Part shown: piece after piece, positions 55,251-64,000 of the stretch
Position numbering within the stretch: the stretch's first letter is position 1
Layout: every line of letters starts with the position of its first letter
NCBI GenBank assembly: GCA_009823505.1
Contig: VZQC01013854.1
Coordinates: forward strand, 62,001 to 126,000
Length of the DNA: 64,000 nucleotides
Direction of reading: 5' to 3'
DNA from: Rhizomys pruinosus
Lineage: Eukaryota; Chordata; Mammalia; Rodentia; Spalacidae
Translations under genes and position numbers: made by a program
Notes under the pieces: generated by a model
Databases searched by the model: none
The model's input: only the letters and a program-made list of their open reading frames with translations
What the model was told of the DNA's origin: nothing

Positions 55251-56439
55251 CTTTCTTTTGTATGTGGTTTTGGGTTAGAATAGGCCCAAGGTTCTTGGAA
55301 TGGGATTTTCACTCTTAATTTCTGTTTCTTTTACACATTTCTTGGGAATGTCAAGTAGGGATTTCTTGATCTCTCAGTGGTCAGGAGCATTTGGTTTCAC
55401 TCATCAAAGTTAGCTGTTTGCAGCCCTTGTGTATAGGTTACTCTTTAGTTGTTTCTGTGCTTCATTGAGAGCTTTGACTTTTGCTGTGTTCTATCTGACC
55501 TTCTACTGCCCCTCTAGGTGATATCATTCAGCAAGCTCCTCGTTCTTCACCTGTCTGGTCCAGGCTTGATAGATCTGGCATGGCTCAGTGAGTGAAGTTG
55601 TGAGAAAATCCATCACCTGATGACATCATTAACATTTGTCCAGCATGATCCATCTGAGATAAAAGCACAGTTCGGCCTCCTTCTCATTAATCAAGGGGAA
55701 AGAAGAAAACCATTTTGGCGATATAGCTCCGCAGCCCCTTTGCCAATCCATCTTGTGGCATGACATTCTCTCTCCACGTGGCATGTAAATGCCAAGGGAA
55801 CAGAGATGAGCTTAGAGCAGACCCTTCCTTGTAGAGTCTGGTTTATGAAGAGTGTTTGCAGGCTACAACACTGTGTCTTGCATGGAGTATTTATACCTTT
55901 CACAGAATAGCAGCATATCAAAGTGAAGGGCTGTGCCTATGCTTGGTACCCACCCTGTACTCTTGTCTGTGTTTGGGTAAGCACAGGCTCTGACCCAACA
56001 GCTCCAGAGTTGTGGAGATGCTTCCAGAAACCACAGGAAGAAGGGAGCAGGGGAACAATTTCTCCTCTGAGCACACTTTCTAAAAGCAGCACCATTTCAA
56101 TAATTTACAAAGGCAATTTGTTATCATAATACTTGCTAAGACTGTGATGCATACAAATTAAAGGAAGCAAGGGTCAGCCTTTATAAGTGTGTGACGGACG
56201 CATCGAAGGTTAAATCTGGAGACGTTCTGAGGTTTCAGTGAAAGGTGACACCTTTGTATGTTTTGTCTGTCTTGCTTGCTGGACTGTCCACCCTCCCTCC
56301 CTGGAAGAGAGGAATGCTTTCTTTCTTCAATGATGTCATGCTTTTAACTTGCTTTGGGTATTTCAATGTGAGCAGAAGTGACTGGGTCACTTCCAAGTAG
56401 AGTATTTAAGAGTGATGTTTTCTTGCCCCTCTGATAAAG
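55251..56439. other. unique sequence
   Basis: About 1.2 kb, nothing recognised. 55600-55700 has several TAAT/TGATGA motifs but no further support for a regulatory element. Confidence 0.35.
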
Positions 56440-56625
56440 CACTGTTCGAGGTTGCAGCTGCTCCAGGGAGAAGAGATGTAGAATGCAGCCATAACTGACA
56501 CTAGTGGACATGCAGCACGGAGTGATAAACAGTACTTGGTTATTGTTAAGTCACTGAGCTATAGGGTCATTTGTCACTGCAGCAACCTGGCCTATTCTAG
56601 CTTATATACTCCCCAACAGGCAAAT
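56440..56625 (+). mobile_element. MLT1-like LTR 3' end
   Basis: cactgagctatagggtcatt, tgtcactgcagcaacctggc and cctattctagcttatatac resemble the 3' end of MLT1-type LTRs. Confidence 0.4.
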
Positions 56626-57039
56626 GAACTCTCCGTTCAAGACATAGATAGTCTTCTTGACATAAAACTCCCTCCTTAAAGTTGTCAGACGTGAAAGGAA
56701 GAGCACTATACAGGATAATGTTCTAGATCAAATAATGCTAAGGTGGTACAGGTATGATTTTATGTTGGGAGCCTGGTTGCTGAGGAAAGAGGCTGTGTGG
56801 GCTGGCAGACATGGAGTGAGTTATAGGTACAAGGGGCCATGGGGCAATATAGAACAATTGTCCAGTAGTCAACAGGTTGTGCTGTTGTGAACTGAGTCAT
56901 GTGGTGAGTGCGGGTTAGTTGTAAGACCTACTTTCAGGCCAGTGCTCTTAAACTCTTTCTTTTTCCTCCTTCCTACTCCTCTACTTTCTCTTCTTTCTTC
57001 CTCATAGGTTTGACCACAGTAGAGAGGAAGGGAGACTGT
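56626..57039. other. unique sequence
   Basis: A pyrimidine-rich stretch at 56950-57003. Otherwise nothing recognised. Confidence 0.4.
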
Positions 57040-57401
57040 GGTGGTTTGAATGAGAATGACCCTCATAGGCTTCAAGTATTCAGACATTTTGTACCCAGTT
57101 GGTGGCATTGTTTTGGGAGGTCTTAGAAGGTGTGGCCATACTGGAGGAATTAGGTCACTGGGGGGCGGGCTTAGTGAGTTCAACAAGCCTTGCAGGCTCC
57201 AGTTGCTCTCTCTTGACTTCCTGTGTTCTTTGGAAGATGTGAACCTCGGCTTGCTGCTCCAGCCCCGGCCACCATGCCTCCCGCCACAATGGACTCTTAA
57301 TTCCCTGGAAACATCCATCGTAAGCTCAAATAAACACTTTCTTTTATAAGTTCCCTTGGTCATGGTGATTTTATCACAGCAACAGAAAAGTGACTAATAC
57401 A
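57040..57401 (+). mobile_element. ORR1-like MaLR LTR, complete
   Basis: Starts tgtggtggtttgaatgaga, contains ttttgtacccagttggtgg, cattgttttgggaggtctta, gaaggtgtggccatactgg, catgcctcccgccacaatgg, aaataaacactttc and ends aaaagtgactaataca. TG...CA ends are intact, with polyadenylation signal AATAAA near 57327. Confidence 0.88.
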
Positions 57402-58487
57402 GAGACTGTACATGTGAAACATGAAAAAAGATGAAGGGTATAAATAAATAAAAAAAAAGATGAAGGCTATGTGCTGACGGAAGAGCACTCGAGTCCACTC
57501 CAAGAAGCAGTCTTGTGTGAGAAACATGAGGGATACAGTTGGGGGCAGCATTGTTATTGCTTCTTCTCTTACTGTTCTGTGGATCATGGGCCAAAAGAAG
57601 TTGGGTAAAGACATAGAATTAGTCTCAAAAATTCTTTGCTAATTCATAAAATAATTAGAATTACAAAAAGAACCAATTCTGTTCTTGGCAAAATAATGAA
57701 GATTACAAGTGTGTGGTAGAAAAATACATATACTTAAAAGTGGGTTGAATAGCTAGTTTTCTGACAGGTCTAATCATCATTGATATTTCAATGTGTGCTA
57801 AGTCTGAGTACTTTTGATATTCTATTAAAATTATGATTTAATAAAAAAATATCTGGGGGTTTTTCTCAGTGACACAGTCACAATAAAGTAAGTGTGGTGT
57901 TTGGTTTTTCTACAATGAGTTGAAAGAAATGCAGACTTTCAGTTATAGGTAATTGAAAATCTTTCTCAATTTTTCCTGTTGAAGTTCATGGATTTGAGTT
58001 GTATTCAGGATGCCATGGGCATTTGTAGACCCCAGGGTAAGACACCTGCACCAGCTGGATTGTCCCCAGGAGCTTCCAGTCCTTCTCTCAGCCTCAGTGT
58101 TTACATTTGGAAAATGCATGCTTGCTTTTGCTGCTCTAAGAGTGAGATTTTGTTACCTGAAGTAACAAAGAAGTCTTGATTGGCTGAATGATAGATTGAG
58201 GAGTTAGAACAACAAAGAGGAAGGAGCCCATTTTTTTTTTTTTTGTCTCTCCTCCCAAGGCTTGATAAGAACGAGGGAGACGGATGGAGGATGTGAATGA
58301 GAGGATATTATGTGTAGAGACAGATTGGAAAAGAAGAATGAATACCATCAACAAACTGGAATTAGGGTGTTCCTGAGAGATTAAAACCAGGTCTTATTTG
58401 TGGAGAACTGGAAATTGCTGCCTAAACATATTTAAGGAATACATAATTTATGGAGTTCTTACTTTGTGCCAAACATTATGTTAAGTT
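57402..58487. other. unique sequence
   Basis: About 1.1 kb. An L2-like end (cttactttgtgccaaacatt) lies near 58460-58480. Otherwise nothing recognised. Confidence 0.4.
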
Positions 58488-58500
58488 GTAGCCTTACTTT

Positions 58501-58651
58501 CTTTTTGGTGTTTTTGAGACAGGGTCTCCCTGTAGCCCCAGCTGACCTGGAACTCACTCTGTAGACCAGGCTGGCCTTGAACTCATAGACATCTGCCTGC
58601 CTCTGCCTCCCAAGTGCTAGGATTAAAGGCGTGCACCACCACACCTGGCTA
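58501..58651 (-). mobile_element. B1 SINE with perfect TSD
   Basis: Full-length reverse B1 flanked by tgtagccttacttt at 58487-58500 and 58652-58665 (14 of 14). Young. Confidence 0.96.
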
Positions 58652-58769
58652 TGTAGCCTTACTTTTTCTGATATAATTTTCACAATAACCCTGTATTAGT
58701 CATTTTCCTTACTGCTGGGACCAAGCAGAGCAATTTAGGTATAGAAGGATGTTTTTTTTCTATTACTTC

Positions 58770-58775
58770 TTTATT
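58770..58775 (-). promoter_or_regulatory. polyadenylation signal of the inserted transcript
   Basis: AATAAA on the minus strand, ending 10 nt before the A8 tail at 58759-58752. This spacing fits a used cleavage site and supports retroposition of a polyadenylated RNA. Confidence 0.7.
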
Positions 58776-60310
58776 TTTTCATTTTTTAACAATAAGTAAT
58801 AATTTATGAGTACAAGCATCCTTCATGTAAAACCAATTTGTAAGCTGTTGTGCCCAAACCCACACAACCCAAGGGTCCCACCATCCACCTGGGGGGGCTT
58901 GTATGTTCAATCAAGTTGATCAAATAAGTGTCCAGACTATACTGCTGTAGTTTCACCATTCACCCCAATTGCAGCCCTTACATTCTACCATGCCCCCTCT
59001 TCTGCAGATTGTTCCCTAGGCTTAGAAAAGGGGCACAGGTGGACAAGAAGCAAAACAGTCTGTATACTTTCTCTGGAGCTGTTGTTTTGGACTCTGGTCA
59101 ATTTTGGCTGTTTCCTTTCATGGGCTGACAGTTTGTCCAGGAATAACCTTTCAATCCTACTAATGAAGCATAAGCAATTAGATATATAGGTATTTAAACA
59201 GTACTAATTGTTATGGTAGGTTACTTTGGTATAGACACAGATGTTTGGATGGTATGTTAATCCATGAATTACATTTTTTTCTGTAAAATATGACAGGGTC
59301 TTACTGTGGCTTATAACATCTCCTAACCTGTAGAGGATGTAAGCTTGTGGCATCAGCCATGGGTTATTCCTCCAAGGAGAGAGCCAATAGCCAATTAGAT
59401 TTGGGATATACAGGCACATGGCTGCCTCTGCTGCACAGTATTTCCAGGCAGGTGAGGTGTAGCTGGTGCTGACGGTGGAGTCTTGCTTGACTCAGGGAGA
59501 CCCATATTTGCTTTATTGGTTTAGTGGCCTTTGGTAACACTCTCTGGCATTCCAGAGGCCATCTGTACACTTGCATGTGTGGTCTCAATACATCCCTCCC
59601 ATGTTAACGTCAGGTCTTCGGCAGCAGGGTCTTATTGCCTCTCCTCCTGTAGGTATCCCAACTTAGAGGCAAGGAGCCCTTACCTTTTGTGGGGCCTTGG
59701 ATCCCCTGGCCAACATCCACCTGGTAGAACAATCCATTGCTGATGTCAGAGCTCCTGTATTAATATATTTTGCCTGAGTGCATAGCCCTAGGACTTTAGT
59801 ATTATATTTGGTTCTGAACAGAGAGTAATCCCTTCCACAGTTCCCATGTCTAGTAGTCAATTAAAGAAAGCAGTTTTACCGGTTTTATAAGAGATTACCT
59901 CTACAATAGTTGTCTCCAATTTACAGTTGGGGAGCGACCTCATCATTGTCATATTTCTCCTTGTTCTATGGGTGGGAAGGCAAGGAAGTCTCTCATATCA
60001 GAACCTTTGTGGCACCTAGAAGGTAAGTTTCATTAGGACTCATTATAACTAGTTGTTACATGTAGGATCCACAGAGGGGTTCGATGTTTATGGCAATCTG
60101 AGGCTTTTCTTCCTTTGAATGTTCAGACGGGTCAGCCTTTCCGTTGCCACTTTTTGGTACATCCTACTCAATGCAAACCTGTATCTTTTCTTTCTCAGCC
60201 GTTAAGTTGGTGACGTTTTGTCCTGTTGGAACAAACAAATCTTTTCCCATAGTTAGTTTTAAGATTTGAATTGCAAGGGTTTGATGAAAAGGTTTCATGT
60301 CTTTCTGATT

Positions 60311-60327
60311 CCCCCCCCCTTTTTTTT
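60311..60327 (-). repeat. A8G9 run, polypurine-tract-like
   Basis: C9 then T8 on the plus strand; read on the minus strand, eight A then nine G. Retroviral polypurine tracts look similar, but homopolymers are common here and no LTR edge follows. Confidence 0.4.
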
Positions 60328-60918
60328 AGCGTATGAGTCTCCAGAAGACAGTTGTATTATACATGACTATAGGGTGGAGTCAAGGCACAGATTTCATCAA
60401 ATTCACCCATGTTGTTTTGGGTGACTATATATGATTAACTTGGGAAGCAAACTTAATTTTTACGTTAAATCATCTTAAAGAGAATGCTACAAGGTGATAC
60501 TGTACAACAGAGAAATTATAGAGAACATTTGTATGTGTCAATCCCAAAGTTCTTGCTCTACAGATTTTATGTAAAGCAAATGTGGGCAACAGCGAATTAT
60601 ATCTCCATTTAATTCAGATGCATTACCATTTTTATCAGATTCTGTAAACCAATGTTGTTTAATATACACATGTTTACTTTTACTTTTACTAAGTCCTAAA
60701 ACACCATGTGTCCTGTAGACAGTGTCTAGGCGAAACTGGGTACTTGCTGAGCTCACGTCAATTAAATATGCCTTAATCGAATATACACCCGTGTCCCTCT
60801 CCCACCCATCCCCCCTTTCCAATTCACCATTTCAGTCCATTTTCTGATGCAGTCTTTCTGTTGTTCTTTTACTATGCCTCCCTCTCCATGAGAAATATTT
60901 ATATCTGGGTTGTTGGTA

Positions 60919-63246
60919 CTAGCATCCACATATGAGGGACACCATTTGTCGTTTGTTTTTCTGGGACTGTGTTACTTCACTTAACATAATGTCTTCCAGC
61001 TCCATCCATTTACCTGCAAATTTCATGATGTTGTCCCTCTTTACTGCTGCATAGTATTCCATTGTATACATGTACCACATTTTCTCTATCCACTCGTCAG
61101 TTGAAGGGCACCTGGGCTGGTTCCAGCTTTTTGCTATTGTGAACAGAGCTGCAATAAACATAGCTGTGCATGTATCTTTGCAGTAAGTTGTGTCTTGTGG
61201 GTATATACCCAGGAGTGGTATGACTGGGTCAAATGGAAGGCTCATTTTGAGTCTTCTAAGGGTTCTCCACACTGCTTTCCATAGTGGCTGTACAAGTTTA
61301 CATTCCCACCAGCAATGGATGAGTGTTCCCCTTTCCCCACAACCTCTCCAGCACTTGGTATCATTCATGTTCCTGATCCTAGCCAGTCTTATTGGAGTAA
61401 GGTGGTATCTCAGAGTGGTTTTAATTTGCATTTCCTTAATTATCAGAGATGTTGAACACTTCTTAAGATGTTTCTCGGCCATCTCTAACTCCTCCTCTGT
61501 GAAGTCTCTATTCAGATCTTTGCTCCATCTTTTGAATGATTCATTTGTTTTCTTTCTTCTTTGTTTTTTGAGTAGCTTGTATACTCTGGAAATTAATGCT
61601 TTGTCAGATGTATCTGCTGTGAAGGTTTCCTCCCACTCTGTGGGTCTTCTCCTCACTTCCTTTATTGCTTCCTTTGATGTACAGAAGCTTTTGAGTTTAA
61701 TGAGGTCCCATTTGTCAATTGTCGATCTTATTTCTTGTGCAGCTGCTGTCTGATTTAGGAAGTCTTTTCCTACACCTATGTCTTGTAGTCTGCTGCCAAG
61801 CTTCTCTTCTATCACCTCCAGAGTTTGGGGTTTCACATTGAGGTCTTTGGTCCATCTGGAGTTGACCTTTGTACAAGGTGAGAGGTAGGGGTTTAATTTC
61901 ATTCTTCTACAAGTGGTGATCCAGTTTTGCCAACACCACTTGCTGAAGATGCTGTCTTTCCTCCATTGTGTATTCTTGGCCCCCTTGTCAAATATGAGGT
62001 GGCTGAAATTGTATGAGCTCAGGTTTGGATCTTCAGTTTTATTCCATTGGTCAACTGGTCTGTTTTTGTGCCAGTACCAAGCTGTTTTTATGACTATAGC
62101 CCTGTAGTATAGTTTGATGTCTGGTATAGCGATCCCCCCTGTATTGCTCTTTTCACTCAGGATTGCTTTGGCTATTCGGGGTCTTTTGTTTTTCCAAATG
62201 AAATTGAGGATTTTTTTTTCCAAGCCTGTGAAGAAACTCTTGGGGATTTTGATTGGGATTGCATTAAATCTGTACACTAGTTTGGGTAGGATGGACATTT
62301 TTACTATATTTATTTTCCCAATCCATGAGCATGGGAGGTTTGTCCATCTTCTGATGTCTTCCTCAATTTCCTTTTTCAGGGGTTTAAAATTTTTGTTGTA
62401 GAGATCCTTGGTGTCTTTGGTTAGGTTTGTTCCTAGGTATTTTATTGTTTTTGAGGCTATTGTGAGTGGGAAGGTCTCCTTGTAGTCCTTCTTCAGTTGC
62501 TTGTTGTTGGTGTAAAGAAAGGCTACTGATTTTTCTAGATTTATTTTGTATCCTGCCACTTTACCAAAGCTCTTAATCATTTCTAGGAGTTTTCTGGTGG
62601 AGTTCTTAGCATCCCTTAGGTAGACAATCATATCATCAGCAAAAAGGGATAGTTTGACTTCCTCTTTTCCAATTAAAACTCCTTTAATTTCCTTTTCTTG
62701 CCTTATTGCCCTAGCAAGTGTTTCAAGTACTATATTGAAGAGGAGTGGTGACAGGGGGCAGCCTTGCCGAGTTCCTACCTTTAAGGTGAATACTTCTGTC
62801 TTTTCCCCATTTAGGATGATATTGGATGTGGGTTTCCTGTATATGTCTTTGATTACATTGAAGAATGATCCCTCCAGTCCAATTCCCTGTAAGACTTTAT
62901 ACACGAAGGGATGCTGGATTTTGTCAAAGGCTTTCTCCATGTCAATTGAGATGACGGTGTGGTTTTTGTCTTTCAGTCCATTTATATGTTTGATGATATT
63001 TATTGATTTTCATATGTTGAATCATCCCTGCATCTCTGGTATGAATAAACTTGGTCATGTTGGATGATCTTCTTGATGTGGGTCTGTATGCGATTTGCCA
63101 GTATCCTGTTTGGAATTTTGGCAGCTGTGTTCATTAGGGAGATGGGTCTATACTTCTCCTTTTTGGTTGTATCTTTACCTGGTTTGGGTAATAGTGTGAT
63201 GCTGGCTTCATAGAAGGAATCTGGGAGAACTCCCTCCGTTTGTATC
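60919..63246 (-). pseudogene. L1 ORF2 (reverse transcriptase and C-terminal domain), partial
   Basis: ORF2p is the endonuclease/reverse transcriptase that performs target-primed reverse transcription of L1 RNA. Only the part from just before the RT core to the C-terminus is present; endonuclease and ORF1 are absent. From 62940 to 60919 the frame is open for 673 codons. The RT catalytic FADD is encoded at 62643-62632, with [12 protein letters not shown] about 40 residues before it, and the C-terminal C-X3-C-X7-H-X4-C motif at 61353-61300. Upstream, 63246-62941 is clearly RT too ([16 protein letters not shown]) but broken by two TGA codons at 63024-63022 and 63012-63010 and a single-base deletion near 63044-63050. 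It is therefore dead. Confidence 0.95.
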
Positions 63247-63629
63247 AGAAGGATTTTTTTTAAAGCTCAGTTGAAAGAGGATCTGTCTGTGGTGATGTGA
63301 ATTTGAGACTTGATACAGCTTGATCAGGAAGGAGAGAGACTCAGGGGTGGAACCTCAGGCTGGCTGAGCCGCTTTAACCCCACTCCATGGCCTTTCATTG
63401 GCCTGGTGGCAGGAGTTGGCGGCAGTTGGGCACATTGCATCTGCAGTCAGGAAACAGGAAGTCAAGCTAAGCTATAAAACCTCAAGGCCCAGCCCCAATG
63501 ACTTACTTTCTCCAGTGAGGCTCTACCTTCTAAAAGGTTCCTGATCTCCCCTGTCACAGGACCACTATCTGGGGACCAAGTGTCCAAACACGTGGCCTAT
63601 GGGGAACTTTTCACATTCAAACCACAACA

Positions 63630-63745
63630 AGCCCTAAGATGGAGGTTTTGCAGTTACTTTCATTTTAGTGATGGAGAAATTGAGGCTCTGCCAAAGTACT
63701 TTGCCCAAAATCAAGCAGCTAGAGAGCAACAGCCTAGAGATGGCC
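63630..63745 (+). mobile_element. MIR fragment
   Basis: ttttagtgatggagaaattg, aggctctgccaaagtacttt and aatcaagcagctagagag form a MIR core. Confidence 0.75.
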
Positions 63746-63778
63746 AGATGCAAAAATACCAAAAAAAAAAGGGGGGGG

Positions 63779-64000
63779 GGGAGCTGGAGAGATGGCCTAG
63801 CGTTAAGAGCGCCGACTGCTCTTACAGAGGACCCGGGTTCGATCCCCCCAGCACCCACATGGAGGCTGAGAACCATCTGAAGCTCCAATTCCAGGAGAAC
63901 TCCAGTTCCAGGGGAATCCGAGACCCTTTTCTGACTTTCGCAGGCATTGCAACGACACGGGTGCACAGACTTGCATGCGACAGTACTGATACACATACAG
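63779..64000 (+). mobile_element. B2 SINE, cut by the window end
   Basis: B2 with the 17-bp duplication, directly after A10G10 (63761-63780). Compared with the other copies it carries several single-base indels: a missing g in ctagcgttaag, six C in gatcccccca, an extra a in gcaacgacacgg and a missing a in catgcgacag. These cluster in one copy at the end of the window and may be sequencing errors. Confidence 0.93.

Larger units (their letters stand above)
58760..60835 (-). pseudogene. unassigned 3' cargo; possible decayed retroviral env
   Basis: The same-strand translation is open over 60822-60538, 59860-59663, 59588-59364 and 59419-59204, separated by stops and frame changes, which looks like a decayed coding sequence rather than random DNA. 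NVTNLTAEKEKIQVCI (potential glycosylation site), CLYIPNLIGYW and YHPNICVYT give an impression of a betaretrovirus-like surface glycoprotein, but I cannot confirm this without a search. No LTR, gag or pol is adjacent. Alternatives are an unusual L1 3'UTR or a cellular transcript. Confidence 0.3.
58752..63246 (-). mobile_element. L1 insertion, 5' truncated, with about 2.1 kb of extra 3' sequence
   Basis: Bracketed by agaaggat (58743-58750 and 63247-63254, with T-runs that blur the exact TSD length). On the minus strand it reads: partial ORF2 from just upstream of the reverse-transcriptase core (63246) to the stop below 60919, a short L1-like 3'UTR start (to about 60840, sharing acaacagaaa and gactgcatca with the L1 at 9458), then about 2.1 kb not seen in the other L1 tails, AATAAA at 58775-58770 and an A8 tail at 58759-58752. 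The extra segment is best explained as 3'-transduced flank. Confidence 0.75.
58694..63629 (-). mobile_element. MaLR LTR, antisense, split by a 4.5-kb L1 insertion
   Basis: Left part 58694-58751 (gtattagtcattttccttac, ctgggaccaagcagagca, agaaggatg) and right part 63247-63629 (agaaggattttttttaaagc, aagccgctttaacc-like middle, ccaagtgtccaaacacgtgg, cacattcaaaccacaac) are one antisense MaLR LTR, judged against the uninterrupted copy at 20185-20695. The break falls at the conserved gaagga-gtttatt position. Confidence 0.78.

Noticed and set aside
61190..61753. 187-codon plus-strand open frame
   Set aside because: It is exactly antisense to the L1 ORF2 frame on the minus strand and has no family features of its own.
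62654..63067. 137-codon plus-strand open frame
   Set aside because: Also antisense to the L1 reverse-transcriptase region.

Overview
This is a mammalian, specifically muroid-rodent, genomic window with no intact protein-coding gene that I can support. The identification rests on repeats: rodent-lineage SINEs (B1, B2/B3, ID, and B4/RSINE1 composites), rodent L1 ORF2 and Lx-like L1 3' tails, and MaLR/ERVL-type LTRs of the MT and ORR1 kinds, over an older layer of MIR, L2 and ancient mammalian LTR fragments. I do not name a species. A B2 form carrying a 17-bp internal duplication, present in at least six copies here, should be diagnostic once searched against rodent genomes. The window is probably intergenic or deep intronic.

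Layout. 1-11 kb: three adjacent B2 copies, SINEs, a 108-bp L1 tip with perfect target-site duplications (TSDs), a long CATA-type microsatellite, a 1.1-kb 5'-truncated L1 (9.46-10.6 kb, +) and, abutting its tail, an FBXW12-like F-box pseudogene (10.69-11.0 kb, -). 11-24 kb: MIRs, RSINE1s and MaLR LTRs, including a 48-bp, 11-copy minisatellite (19.67-20.2 kb) seeded at the edge of an antisense LTR, and a duplicated L1 3'UTR (21.2-22.4 kb). 24-36 kb: a three-level SINE nest (24.0-24.77 kb), two possible LTR promoters (25.6-26.8 kb), a 60-bp tandem duplication (27.44 kb), an Lx 3'UTR (30.7 kb), an MT-like LTR inside an ancient LTR (33 kb) and a B1 inside an ID (35.4 kb). 36-58 kb: long unique stretches with GGAT, GT, TTTC/TC, GA and GGAAA simple repeats, an ancient L1 split by three B2/B3 copies (47.8-49.6 kb), several MaLR LTRs and an 18-bp minisatellite (54.85 kb).

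58.7-63.6 kb holds the most interesting structure. A minus-strand L1 insertion of about 4.5 kb sits inside an antisense MaLR LTR. Its 5' part is an L1 ORF2 fragment with a 673-codon uninterrupted reading frame. Past the ORF2 stop it carries about 2.1 kb that is mostly unlike the other L1 tail in the window, ending in its own AATAAA and A-tail. This cargo contains several same-strand decayed open stretches that weakly suggest a betaretroviral env remnant. The simplest reading is L1-mediated 3' transduction of flanking DNA.

The sequence therefore reads as a layered record of retrotransposition rather than an operon or pathway. The youngest layer is CpG-rich B2 copies with perfect TSDs and, in one case, a very long A-tail. 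Element limits are by eye and generally good to about 5-20 bp, except where TSDs fix them.
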